Source of the DNA: Prosthecobacter vanneervenii
GTDB lineage: Bacteria; Verrucomicrobiota; Verrucomicrobiia; Verrucomicrobiales; Verrucomicrobiaceae
NCBI RefSeq assembly: GCF_014203095.1
Contig: NZ_JACHIG010000011.1
Location: forward strand, 62,001 to 126,000
Direction of reading: 5' to 3'
Length of the DNA: 64,000 nt
Positions 15,361-23,659 of the stretch are shown piece by piece. Each line of letters begins with the position of its first letter. Positions within the stretch are counted from its first letter, which is position 1. A program made the translations under genes and the position numbers. Below the pieces are notes generated by a model, which did not search any database, was not told the DNA's origin, and worked only from the letters and a program-made list of their open reading frames with translations.

Positions 15361-16068
15361 TCAGGCGGACCGGGGGAGGGGCTGAGGGGCCGGGAGGGTG
15401 CGGTTCCGGCGGACGAAGGGGAGGTAGAGGACGGAGTAAAAGACCAGCCCTACCAGCATGGTGCTCAGATTGTACCACGGCCAGGGGCCGAGTTTGTCAA
15501 AAAGGCTGGCGTGGACCGGCTTGGCGCACTGGAAGGCGTAGTTGGTGCCTAGGACGAGATTGACCACGGCGACCAAGGCGTACCAAGCCAGTGAGAAGAG
15601 CATGACGCGGGGCACGGCCCAGGGACGAGGGCGGATTTTCATGGCGCTGACGACGTAAAATGCCGCGATTGGCACCCCGCTGTGAATGACGAAAAACATG
15701 AAAAAACGCGGGTCTGGGAACTCATAGATCAGCGCCGGCGTGAGCAGACCCTGGAGGGTGCCTGCGATGCCGAAGAAGTAAACGATCTCACAGTAGAAGG
15801 GACGGCGGGTCCAGAGGGCCATGCCGCCTGCGAGGGTTGCGATGTCGCAGTACTGAAGCGGGAGGCCTGTCTGGGCATTGAGAGAGCCGTAGAGGGCATT
15901 GATGACGAGACTGACCGGGTAGAGGCCCAGCAGCGCGCCGCCCAACAGGCGCTGTGAGAGGTGCGCCCAGCGAGTGCGTGCCAGCAGAAGCATGACGACA
16001 AAGAGCACCAGAGTGATGACCAGCACCGCCTTGTGAGAAGGGCCGTAGGGTTGAAAGGCTGTCGGCAT
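15361..16068 (-). CDS. YwaF/TIGR02206-like integral membrane protein
   Basis: About 235 residues (start at 16068; a longer frame begins at 16080). Six to seven hydrophobic helices are visible. The conserved pattern SGLNAQTGLPLQYCDIATLA-type segment (LPLQYCDIA), the IYEFPDPRFFMFFVIHSGVP loop and NLVLGTNYAFQC match the TIGR02206/YwaF family of unknown function. The conserved Cys and His in LPLQYCD and VIHSG sit in the same places as in that family. The gene is divergent from the DUF3592 gene. Confidence 0.8.
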   Translation of the reverse strand: MPTAFQPYGPSHKAVLVITLVLFVVMLLLARTRWAHLSQRLLGGALLGLYPVSLVINALYGSLNAQTGLPLQYCDIATLAGGMALWTRRPFYCEIVYFFGIAGTLQGLLTPALIYEFPDPRFFMFFVIHSGVPIAAFYVVSAMKIRPRPWAVPRVMLFSLAWYALVAVVNLVLGTNYAFQCAKPVHASLFDKLGPWPWYNLSTMLVGLVFYSVLYLPFVRRNRTLPAPQPLPRSA

Positions 16069-16125
16069 GGGCGGCACCATACGCAGATGTTGCGGAAGTC
16101 AGTCGGTTTGTGGCAAGCTTGGAGA

Positions 16126-17916
16126 ATGCTGAAAGCAAGAAGACACACGACCTCTCGAAACTTGAACCAGCTCGGCGGCGGTTGCGCCGTGCTCTTTGGG
16201 CTGCCGTTTATCCTGATCGGCCTGGCCGTGGGGCTTTACCTCTATCTACCAGTGATGAACTCCTGGTGGTCGGCGCGCGGATGGGAAGAGGTGCCGTGCC
16301 GGATCGAGTCTGCAGAGCTCAAGACATCGCGGGGCAGTGAAGGGGACGCGACATACCAGGTGGAGGCCAGCTATCACTATGAATTCGACCGGCGCAGCTA
16401 TCATGGCGACAAGGTGAGTTTTTCCGGTGGTTCAGATAACATAGGGGATTTTCAGCAGCAGGTGTTCAAAAGACTCCGGGAATGCAAAGATCAAAATCTT
16501 CCGTTTCGCTGCTTTGTGAATCCTTCCAGGCCGGAACAGGCTGTGCTGTTTCGAGATCTGCGCTGGGGACTGGCGCTGATGATGTCCATTTTTCCCACCG
16601 TATTCCCATTGGCGGGATTTTTAGTGTCGGTGGGCGGATGGCTGCAGGCGCGAAAAGCTCGTATCAACTACCGGCTGTCCGTGCAGAATCCTGACAAGCC
16701 CTGGCTGTGGAAGCAGGAGTGGGCAGGAGGCGTGGTGCGTGGTTCCTATGACGGTCTGCCATTCACCCTAGGGGGTGGCTGCTGGATTATGGTGGTGCAA
16801 CTGCCACTGGCGCTGGCCGTGGTGCTGGGAGGCGAGCTGGCAAAATCCACCCTAGCCTTGCTGGCGCTGCTGCCATCTGCGTTGGCCCTGATTCTACTGA
16901 GGTTCGCATGGCTTCGGATCAAAGTGCGAATGGTTTTTGGGCGCCCGTCTTTGCGACTCGGCAGCCTTCCGGTGAGGCCTGGCGCTGTGATGGCAGGCGA
17001 GCTGCTTTTTGAACGCAGTCTTTCTCCCGTGAGCGCGATCTCCGTGCGTGTGATGTGCCAGCGGCACATCACACGCGTAAGTGGCGACTCAAACAACACG
17101 GCCAAAGAAACGATCTGGGAGTGCACCAAGATGCTGTCTGCTGCGGAAGCAAGGCGGGAAGTGGGCGGCGGTTTTGCGCTGCCACTGCGCATTGATATTC
17201 CGAAGGGATTACCGTGTTCTGAACAGGGCGAAACCAGCATCGTCATGACCGAGGGGGAGCGGCATGTGTGGACGATGGAGGTCGGGAGCTCGAATGGAAG
17301 CAAGCTTGCCATGCTGCTGCTGCCGGTGTTTGCATCTCACAATGAGGTGCAGTCGGATGAGGCGGTGGCGGAAGCTCCCGTGGAAACGGTGACGCTGAGC
17401 CTGGAAGATCTGATGTCGAGACTCAAGGCGCGTGGAATCCAGTCTGGTTTTGATCAAGCCGGCCTGCCTCTCTTTATCGACTGTTCACAGGCGCGGAACA
17501 GGTCGACGGGGCTGTTTTTGCTTTTTTTTGGGAGTGTCTGGATGACGGCATTTTTGGTCATGAATGCCAATGGTGCGCCTCTCATTTTCCGGCTATTCTG
17601 GGGAATCACCTCACCGCTCATCCTGGGGGGAGCCTTGTGGTCATTGCTCCACAGGAGGCGTATTGAGTTCGATGCAGGCAGGCTGAACATCCTGAACAGC
17701 TTCGGGCCTTTTTATTCATGGAGGGAAAACTTTGAACCTCGACATATCACTGGTTTTGTTTACGACACCCATTTGCAGTCGGGCAGCCGGTTTTACTATC
17801 GCGTGAGGGCTGAGACCATTTTTGGTCAAAAAAAGACATTGGCAGACGGCATCACGGAATCCCTCACGGCCGAGACCCTCGTCCGGCATTTGGAGCAGTG
17901 GAGAAAACGTGGGTGA
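16126..17916 (+). CDS. DUF3592 domain membrane protein
   Basis: 596 residues from the ATG at 16126. A helix follows the start (about 18-40). A DUF3592 domain occupies about 45-150 (PCRIESAELKTS, YHYEFDRRSYHGDKV, CFVNPSRPEQAVLFRDLRWG), followed by two more helix pairs (about 150-175 and 215-265), a large soluble middle domain, and another helix pair near 465-510. The C-terminal part has a PH-like feel (LNILNSFGPFYSW). No enzymatic motif is visible. DUF3592 proteins are membrane proteins of unknown role. The start has a GGAG one base upstream, which is suboptimal, so an upstream start is possible. Confidence 0.75.
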   Translation: MLKARRHTTSRNLNQLGGGCAVLFGLPFILIGLAVGLYLYLPVMNSWWSARGWEEVPCRIESAELKTSRGSEGDATYQVEASYHYEFDRRSYHGDKVSFSGGSDNIGDFQQQVFKRLRECKDQNLPFRCFVNPSRPEQAVLFRDLRWGLALMMSIFPTVFPLAGFLVSVGGWLQARKARINYRLSVQNPDKPWLWKQEWAGGVVRGSYDGLPFTLGGGCWIMVVQLPLALAVVLGGELAKSTLALLALLPSALALILLRFAWLRIKVRMVFGRPSLRLGSLPVRPGAVMAGELLFERSLSPVSAISVRVMCQRHITRVSGDSNNTAKETIWECTKMLSAAEARREVGGGFALPLRIDIPKGLPCSEQGETSIVMTEGERHVWTMEVGSSNGSKLAMLLLPVFASHNEVQSDEAVAEAPVETVTLSLEDLMSRLKARGIQSGFDQAGLPLFIDCSQARNRSTGLFLLFFGSVWMTAFLVMNANGAPLIFRLFWGITSPLILGGALWSLLHRRRIEFDAGRLNILNSFGPFYSWRENFEPRHITGFVYDTHLQSGSRFYYRVRAETIFGQKKTLADGITESLTAETLVRHLEQWRKRG

Positions 17917-17943
17917 TATGCGGAGGCTGGTGATGCTGCCGGC

Positions 17944-19260
17944 CTAGCCTCCATCCCGAAGGGCCACGGCTGGGTCGACGCGAGCTGCAAACCAGGAGGG
18001 GACCAGAGCGGCCATGAGGCAGAGGGCCACAGCGGTGGAGCAGATGGTCAGCAGGTCGGTGATGTCTGTGTGGGCGGGAATGCTGGAGAGGAAATAGATG
18101 TCTTGCGGGAAGATGTCGCGGCCGGTGAGGTTGGCGATCTGGTCGCGCAGCCAGTTGCGGATGCCGAGGAAGAAGAAGCCGCCGGCCAGGCCCGCCACGA
18201 CGCCTACGAGGGCGACAATGCCTGCCTGGGAAACGAAGATGGCGATGATCTGCCAGGCACGGGTGCCGAGGGCGGTGAGAATGCCGATCTCCCGGCGTTT
18301 TTTCACAGTGACGGTGATGGTGGTGTTCATCACGCAGATGGCTGCGACGAGCATGATGAAGAGAAGGAGAAACCACATCATGGTGCGCTGGTTTTCGACA
18401 GATTCGAGCATCATGCCGTGCTCCTGCACCCAGGTGCGGTAGCCCCAGCCGTAGGGAACAGCGCCAGACTGGTAAACTTTGTCCATGATGCGTTCTGCGT
18501 TGTCGGGATCTTTGAGCTCCAGTTCGATGCCGCTGACCCTGCTTTCGAGATTGAAAAACTCCTGGGCGACGTGGAGCGGTACATAGCCGCGCTGCCCGGC
18601 GGTATCGGCGCGCAGGGTGGCGACGAGAGTGAGGTCTTTGGAAAGCACGGTGACGTTGTCGAGAGCCTCAGCGCGTTTCTTCTCCTCGGCGTCCTCAGGG
18701 ATTTCGCGAACCTTGGTGATGAACTGGTTCACGCTGTCTGCCGCATGAACGACGAGGGTGTCTCCTACCTTGGCCCCGAGCTCGCGGGCAAATTTGTCAC
18801 TGAGGATGAGGGAGTCGCCCTTGAGGTCGAAACGACCTTCCTTGATGTGCTTGGAGAGCTTGTTGAGAAGAGCGTTGTCTTTTTCGTCTGTGAGGCCGAT
18901 GACGCTTACTCCTTGGAGGCTGCCAGCGTTTTCCACGACAACGACACCTTCTCCGACTGGTACGGCGGATTCGACTTCGGGAAGCTGGGCCAGGGCTTTA
19001 CGCAGCTCTCTCCAGTCCACAGATTTGGGGCCGTCGGGCGCTCCTTCACGATTGCTGACCGGCTGCACCATGACGTGCGGCTCAAAGCCAATGAGCATCT
19101 GACGAAACTCGCGCTGCCAGCCGCTGAAAACGGACATGACAAACACCAGCACGCCGACACCGAGCATGACGCCAAGCATGGAAATTACGGTAATGACCGA
19201 GATGAACGAACGCGTGGGCCGCAGGTAACGCAGGGCGAGAAAGAGGGGGGCGTTGGTCAT
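17944..19260 (-). CDS. LolC/LolE-type ABC transporter permease
   Basis: 438 residues with the topology of lipoprotein-releasing permeases: an N-terminal helix inside ALRYLRPTRSFISVITVISM, a large periplasmic MacB_PCD-like domain (about 50-265), and three C-terminal helices of the FtsX domain. ITVTVKKRREIGILTALGT is the typical coupling segment after the first of these helices. LolCE with the LolD ATPase extracts lipoproteins from the inner membrane. No ATPase gene is adjacent. It follows a paralogous permease gene on the same strand by about 90 bases, suggesting a heterodimer. Confidence 0.9.
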   Translation of the reverse strand: MTNAPLFLALRYLRPTRSFISVITVISMLGVMLGVGVLVFVMSVFSGWQREFRQMLIGFEPHVMVQPVSNREGAPDGPKSVDWRELRKALAQLPEVESAVPVGEGVVVVENAGSLQGVSVIGLTDEKDNALLNKLSKHIKEGRFDLKGDSLILSDKFARELGAKVGDTLVVHAADSVNQFITKVREIPEDAEEKKRAEALDNVTVLSKDLTLVATLRADTAGQRGYVPLHVAQEFFNLESRVSGIELELKDPDNAERIMDKVYQSGAVPYGWGYRTWVQEHGMMLESVENQRTMMWFLLLFIMLVAAICVMNTTITVTVKKRREIGILTALGTRAWQIIAIFVSQAGIVALVGVVAGLAGGFFFLGIRNWLRDQIANLTGRDIFPQDIYFLSSIPAHTDITDLLTICSTAVALCLMAALVPSWFAARVDPAVALRDGG

Positions 19261-19351
19261 GGGGACGGAGAAAATGACGAATGAGTAAATCCGAATGACT
19301 AACAGCAGCTCAATGAGGGGAGATCACCGTAAGTTCCAGGTTTGTTCATGT

Positions 19352-20650
19352 TTAATCGCGGAGCGCGACAGCGGGGTCGACACGAGCGGCGAGCCAGGCG
19401 GGGGGCAGGGCGGCGAGGAGGCAGAGGGTGATGGAACCGAGACAGGTGACGGCAATGAACCAGGGCTCGATCTGAGCGGGAATGGTGGCAAGGAACATGC
19501 CAGAGTCCGCATTCGTGCTGCCACCGCTGAGTACTGCAATGCCCATGCGGATGTCGTCACGGAATCGGAGCACGAGGCCGCTCAAGACCAGCCCGAGCAG
19601 GGTGCCAAGGGTGCCGACAAAGGCGGCCTGGGAGACGAAAATTCCAATGATCTGGCCCTGGCGTGAACCCAATGCGGTGAGAACGCCGATTTCCCGCCGC
19701 TTCTGCGTGGTGACGGTGATGGTGGTGTTCATGACGGAAAAGGCAGCAACAACAGCGATGATGAGCAGCACGATCCACATCATGACACGCTCGTTGCTCA
19801 TGGCGGCGAGGCGTGCATCGCCAGCGTCGGTCCACAAAGAAGCGCTCCATCCGGCAGGGATCAAACCGGCGGCGGTGAAGCGTGTGATCACGTCCTTCAC
19901 TTCATCAGGCCGCTTGAGTTCGATAAGAACACCGCTGACCTGGTCTCCGAAGCCAAAAATCTGCTGTGCCGTTTCGAGTGTGACATAGCCATAAGCGCCA
20001 GCGGATTCTGTCCGGGTGGTGCCTTGCACTGAGATCTCCTTGGGATGCAGTTTGATCTGCTCATACGCGGCGTGGCGTTTGGTCTCGTCCTGCTCATCCG
20101 AGGCGATGCGGAAACGTTTGACTGCGCTGGTCACATTGCTGGAGGCATAGACACTGATGCGGTCGCCTGGGTGGGCATTGAGCTGTCCTGCCACGTAGTC
20201 TGCACAGACGAGGCCACCGGGGGTGAGGTCCAGAGAGCCTTCCAGCTTGTGCCTGGAGATTTTGGCCATGTAAAACTTGGCGCCGTCTTGAGGCAGGCCG
20301 AGCACGTCCATACCGGACTGCATGCCGTCGTGCTCGGCATACATGACGCTGCTGATGTAGCTGCTGGCGGCGAGCACTTCCGGCTGAGCGCGCACTTTGG
20401 CGAGGATCTCGGCGGTGGATCTGGCGTCGGCAGGTTTTTTATCCTGCGGGTGCAGGAGGATGTGCGGCTCGGAGCCGATGAGCACTTTGCGGAACTCGCC
20501 CTCAAAGCCTTTCATGACGGAGCTGACCACGATCATCATGAGGACACCGACAGCGACGCCGAGAATGGAGATGATGGTGATGACAGAGACAAACGAACGC
20601 CTGGCGCGCAGGTAGCGGCGGGCGAGGAAGAGGGTGGCGTTCGAGAGCAT
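19352..20650 (-). CDS. LolC/LolE-type ABC transporter permease, paralog
   Basis: 432 residues from the ATG at 20650 (MLSNATLFLARRYLRARR); an upstream ATG at 20704 gives an unlikely tail. The architecture is the same as the neighbour's: a first helix in FVSVITIISILGVAVGVLMM, a periplasmic domain, an FtsX domain with ITVTTQKRREIGVLTALGS, and the ending AARVDPAVALRD shared with its partner. It likely pairs with the downstream paralog as a LolCE-like complex. It lies 28 bases from the small MFS subunit gene, on the same strand, and may share its transcript. Confidence 0.9.
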   Translation of the reverse strand: MLSNATLFLARRYLRARRSFVSVITIISILGVAVGVLMMIVVSSVMKGFEGEFRKVLIGSEPHILLHPQDKKPADARSTAEILAKVRAQPEVLAASSYISSVMYAEHDGMQSGMDVLGLPQDGAKFYMAKISRHKLEGSLDLTPGGLVCADYVAGQLNAHPGDRISVYASSNVTSAVKRFRIASDEQDETKRHAAYEQIKLHPKEISVQGTTRTESAGAYGYVTLETAQQIFGFGDQVSGVLIELKRPDEVKDVITRFTAAGLIPAGWSASLWTDAGDARLAAMSNERVMMWIVLLIIAVVAAFSVMNTTITVTTQKRREIGVLTALGSRQGQIIGIFVSQAAFVGTLGTLLGLVLSGLVLRFRDDIRMGIAVLSGGSTNADSGMFLATIPAQIEPWFIAVTCLGSITLCLLAALPPAWLAARVDPAVALRD

Positions 20651-20678
20651 GCGAGGCGGCAACAAAGCGATGCCGGGG

Positions 20679-20798
20679 CTATTTCGCAACTGCCGTAATG
20701 CCAAAGAGTGGGAGCGATTTCTGCACAGACTGGTAAACGCCCCAGCCGAGCGGCACGGCGATCCACGTCCAGGCGATGAAGAGGGTGAGGGCTTTCAT
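20679..20798 (-). CDS. MFS transporter small subunit, 39 residues
   Basis: A 39-codon gene starting with ATG at 20798 and ending with TAG at 20679, seven bases after the stop of the MFS transporter gene. The product is one membrane helix (LFIAWTWIAVPLGWGVYQSV) with a short polar tail. It resembles the small proteins annotated as 'MFS transporter small subunit', which follow oxalate/formate-type (OFA) MFS genes. Its strictly downstream position and single helix support the call. The function is probably to stabilise or modulate the partner; this is inference. Confidence 0.75.
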   Translation of the reverse strand: MKALTLFIAWTWIAVPLGWGVYQSVQKSLPLFGITAVAK

Positions 20799-20804
20799 GG
20801 CAGA

Positions 20805-22148
20805 TCAGGTTTTGGGGCTTTCGGGCAGGTGGTATTTGGGATTGACCGGACGGACGAGGAGATTGGAGATGAGGCCGATGGCGAGGAGTCCGACCATGAG
20901 GTGGAAAATGGAATTGTAGGCCTGCTCTGGCGGCATGGTTTTCTTGTTGGCCACGGAGAGGCGGTCCATGAGCTGCGGGCCGATGATGGCGGCCATGGAC
21001 CAGGCGGTGATGAGGCGGCCGTGGATGGCCCCGACCTGATAGCTGCCGAAGAGATCGCGCAGATAGGCGGGGATGGTGGCAAAGCCACCGCCATACATCG
21101 TGAGGATGAGACCGGTGGCGATGACGAAGAGAGTCACACTGCCTCGGCCCTGGATGGCGGGTACGCTGGCATAGAGGGCGGCACCGAGAATGAAGTAGAT
21201 GCAGTAGATGGCTTTGCGCCCGGTGAGGTCGGACATGGAGGACCAGAAGAACCTGCCACCCAGATTGCAGAGGGAGAGAAGGCCGACGTACCCCGCCGCA
21301 GCTGCTGGGGTGACTTTGAACATGTCTTGAATCATGGGGGAGGCCTGGCCGAGGATGCCGATACCGGCGCTCACGTTCATGCAGAGCACGACCCAGAGCA
21401 GCCAGAACTGAGGTGTCTTCCAGGCGGTATCCACGGAGACGCTGGCGGTGGTGACGAGCTTGGAAACATGCTGCTGAGGGACCCAGCCAGCAGGCTGCCA
21501 GCCGTCCGGTGGCACCCGCACGATCAGTGCGCCAAAGGACATGGATATGGCATACAGACCGGCCATCACCATGAGGGCCTCACCGGCACCGACGGAGGTG
21601 GGGCTGGCGAAGCGCTTCATCAGCTCCTCGGCCAGCGGGCCACCGATGAGCGCGCCGCCGCCAAAGCCCATGATGGCCATGCCCGTGGCCATGCCGGGGC
21701 GGTCTGGGAACCATTTCATCAACGTGGAAACTGGAGCGATGTAGCCGAGGCCCAGGCCTATGCCACCGATCAAGCCGTAGCCTGCATACAGCAGCCAGAG
21801 CTGGTGCCAGCGCACTGCCAGGGAGGTGAGCACCAGCCCGCTGCAAAAGCAGAGCATGCTGGCGAGCATGGTTTTACGCGGGCCGCTGCGCTCCACCCAT
21901 TTGCCAAAAAACGCGGCGGAAAGACCGAGCAGGGCGAGTGCGATGGAATAGGCCACGCCGACATCGGCCTCGCTCCAGTCGCCCGTGACAGGGGCAGAAA
22001 TGCCGAGAGCTCGGGCGAGCGGCTTTTTAAAAACGCTGAAGCCGTACACCTGCCCTATGCACATGTGAACAGCGATGGCGGCCGGAGGGACAAGCCAGCG
22101 ATTGAAGCCGGGACTGGCGACAGTGGCTGCACGGGAGAGGAAGCTCAT
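20805..22148 (-). CDS. OFA-family (oxalate/formate-type) MFS transporter
   Basis: 447 residues from the ATG at 22148, with twelve membrane helices. The N-terminal half has HMCIGQVYGFSVFKKPLARA, common to OxlT/YhjX-type carriers, and GKWVERSGPRK after helix 2. The second half has DLTGRKAIYC and MYGGGFATIPAYLRDLFG, another OFA hallmark. Family members exchange oxalate/formate or other small carboxylates; the substrate here is unknown. The small subunit gene follows directly. The promoter region is shared with the divergent YHS-like gene. Confidence 0.9.
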   Translation of the reverse strand: MSFLSRAATVASPGFNRWLVPPAAIAVHMCIGQVYGFSVFKKPLARALGISAPVTGDWSEADVGVAYSIALALLGLSAAFFGKWVERSGPRKTMLASMLCFCSGLVLTSLAVRWHQLWLLYAGYGLIGGIGLGLGYIAPVSTLMKWFPDRPGMATGMAIMGFGGGALIGGPLAEELMKRFASPTSVGAGEALMVMAGLYAISMSFGALIVRVPPDGWQPAGWVPQQHVSKLVTTASVSVDTAWKTPQFWLLWVVLCMNVSAGIGILGQASPMIQDMFKVTPAAAAGYVGLLSLCNLGGRFFWSSMSDLTGRKAIYCIYFILGAALYASVPAIQGRGSVTLFVIATGLILTMYGGGFATIPAYLRDLFGSYQVGAIHGRLITAWSMAAIIGPQLMDRLSVANKKTMPPEQAYNSIFHLMVGLLAIGLISNLLVRPVNPKYHLPESPKT

Positions 22149-22307
22149 GGCTGGAGGTCGGTGGGAGGGCGTGAACCATTTTTTAGCCGTTTTGTCTCTG
22201 TGCAGACAAGCAAAGATTAATGGACGACAAGAAAGGAGCAGTCTCGGACGTTTCGACTCCTGCCCGGTGATTCCCATCGGGCTCAACATACTAACCAAGA
22301 AAACACG

Positions 22308-22487
22308 ATGAAAACACTGTTCACCATCTGCGCTCTCTCCTTTGCCTCAGCCGCCATGGCTGCTGACAAATGCCCAATCAGCGGCAAGCCTGCTGATTCC
22401 AGCATCACCAGCACAGGAAAGGACGGCAAGACCGTCGCCTTCTGCTGCGAGAAGTGCAAAGCCAAGTTCGACGCCAAGAACAAGTAA
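22308..22487 (+). CDS. Secreted YHS-like mini-protein, 59 residues
   Basis: 59 codons from the ATG at 22308. A signal peptide (MKTLFTICALSFASAAMA-A) is followed by a 40-residue mature part with CPISGKPAD and FCCEKCKAKFDA; cysteines are at 22, 46, 47 and 50. This spacing (C-P-x-S/T-G-K near the start, then a V-x-F-C-C-x3-C ending) is that of YHS-type metal-binding modules, in periplasmic form. It is likely a small metal-binding protein. It is divergent from the OFA transporter and is followed by a strong terminator, so it is monocistronic. Confidence 0.8.
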   Translation: MKTLFTICALSFASAAMAADKCPISGKPADSSITSTGKDGKTVAFCCEKCKAKFDAKNK

Positions 22488-22519
22488 CCAGCCTGCACAG
22501 GCCTCCCCTGTGTATGCAG

Positions 22520-22552
22520 AAGCGGAACCAGGAGACTGGTTCCGCTTTTTTT
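22520..22552 (+). terminator. Rho-independent terminator of the YHS-like gene
   Basis: Perfect 10-base arms, AGCGGAACCA at 22521-22530 and TGGTTCCGCT at 22537-22546, with a six-base loop are followed by seven T residues. It lies 33 bases after the stop of the mini-protein gene and just before the convergent pilT stop. Confidence 0.92.
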
Positions 22553-22555
22553 GTT

Positions 22556-23641
22556 TCAGCGCCTGCGGCCTTCGACCTTGTTCTCGTAGGCTGTGAGCAC
22601 GAAATCCCTGTCTCGGGCGCGCAGGAGGGCATCTTCAAGAGAGATGAAGCCGTAGGTGGCCAGATGACTGACGCTGTCGTCAATGGTGTGCATGCCTTCA
22701 TTGGCGCCGATCTGGATCAGGCTGGGGAGCTGCTGCAGCCTGCGGGAGCGGATGCAGGAGGCGATGCCCTGATTGTTGACCATGATTTCCGAGGCCATCA
22801 CCCGTCCATCCTGATCAAGGCGAGGCATCAAACTCTGACAGATCACGCCCTGGAGGCAGTTGGCCAGCTGAGAGGCGACGAAGTCCTGCTGATCCTCGGG
22901 GAAGGCATCCATCATGCGCAAGATGGTGGAGGGAGCGTCCTGCGTGTGGAGGGTGCTGATGACGAGGTGGCCGGTTTCGGCAGCGGTGAGGGCGGTGCGG
23001 ATGGTCTCAAGGTCGCGCAGCTCGCTGATGATGATGACATTGGCATCCTGACGCAGAGCGCTGCGCAGAGCCTGGGCGAAGCCGTGGGTGTCCGTGCCCA
23101 CCTGACGCTGACGCACGATGCTGCGGGAATGCTTGAAGACGTACTCTATCGGATCCTCGATGCTGATGATGCTGGCCTGTCGCTCGCGAGCGATGTGCTG
23201 CGTCATCGAGCTGAGGGTGGTGGTCTTGCCCGAGTTGCTGGTGCCGGTGACGAGGATCAAGCCGTTGCGCAATGTGCAGAGGCTTTCGACTGTCGGGCCA
23301 TGGCCAAGGTCCCGGAGCTCTGGAATCTGGTCGGGGATGAAGCGATAGGATGCCTCGATCTGACCAAAGACGTAGCAGGCATTGCCACGGAAGCGTCCGA
23401 GGCTTTCCACCTGAATGGCAAAATCCAGCTCCCAATCCTGCTCCAGGGCGGCGCGCTGGGTTTCCTTCAAAGCGCCAAAGACGAGATCCCGAACATCATT
23501 GACGCCGAGAACCACGCTGGAGAGCGGCTGGAGCTTGCCGTAGATACGGCCCATGGGCGGGGCACCAACGCTGAGATGTAGGTCAGAGCCACCCCGGGTG
23601 GTGACCATGGAAAGATATTCGATGAGATCGTGGTCGTGCAT
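22556..23641 (-). CDS. pilT: Type IV pilus retraction ATPase PilT
   Basis: 361 residues. A GspE/PilT-family hexameric ATPase that drives pilus retraction. It carries Walker A GTSNSGKTTT, the Asp box IISIEDPIEYVF, a Walker B/Glu region IIISELRDLETIRTAL and the His box LVISTLHTQDA. The N-terminal SDLHLSVGAPP is the PilT signature. The common VGEMRD glutamate region reads ISELRD, keeping the key Glu. The gene follows a paralog by 18 bases on the same strand, matching the pilT-pilU arrangement. Confidence 0.93.
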   Translation of the reverse strand: MHDHDLIEYLSMVTTRGGSDLHLSVGAPPMGRIYGKLQPLSSVVLGVNDVRDLVFGALKETQRAALEQDWELDFAIQVESLGRFRGNACYVFGQIEASYRFIPDQIPELRDLGHGPTVESLCTLRNGLILVTGTSNSGKTTTLSSMTQHIARERQASIISIEDPIEYVFKHSRSIVRQRQVGTDTHGFAQALRSALRQDANVIIISELRDLETIRTALTAAETGHLVISTLHTQDAPSTILRMMDAFPEDQQDFVASQLANCLQGVICQSLMPRLDQDGRVMASEIMVNNQGIASCIRSRRLQQLPSLIQIGANEGMHTIDDSVSHLATYGFISLEDALLRARDRDFVLTAYENKVEGRRR

Positions 23642-23659
23642 ATCAGGGGGCGGGGTAAA

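Noticed and set aside
20634-22220. Long plus-strand frame antisense to the MFS transporter and spanning its small subunit
   Set aside because: The minus strand carries a twelve-helix transporter with OFA motifs; the plus frame has only low-complexity His/Gly/Glu-rich sequence.
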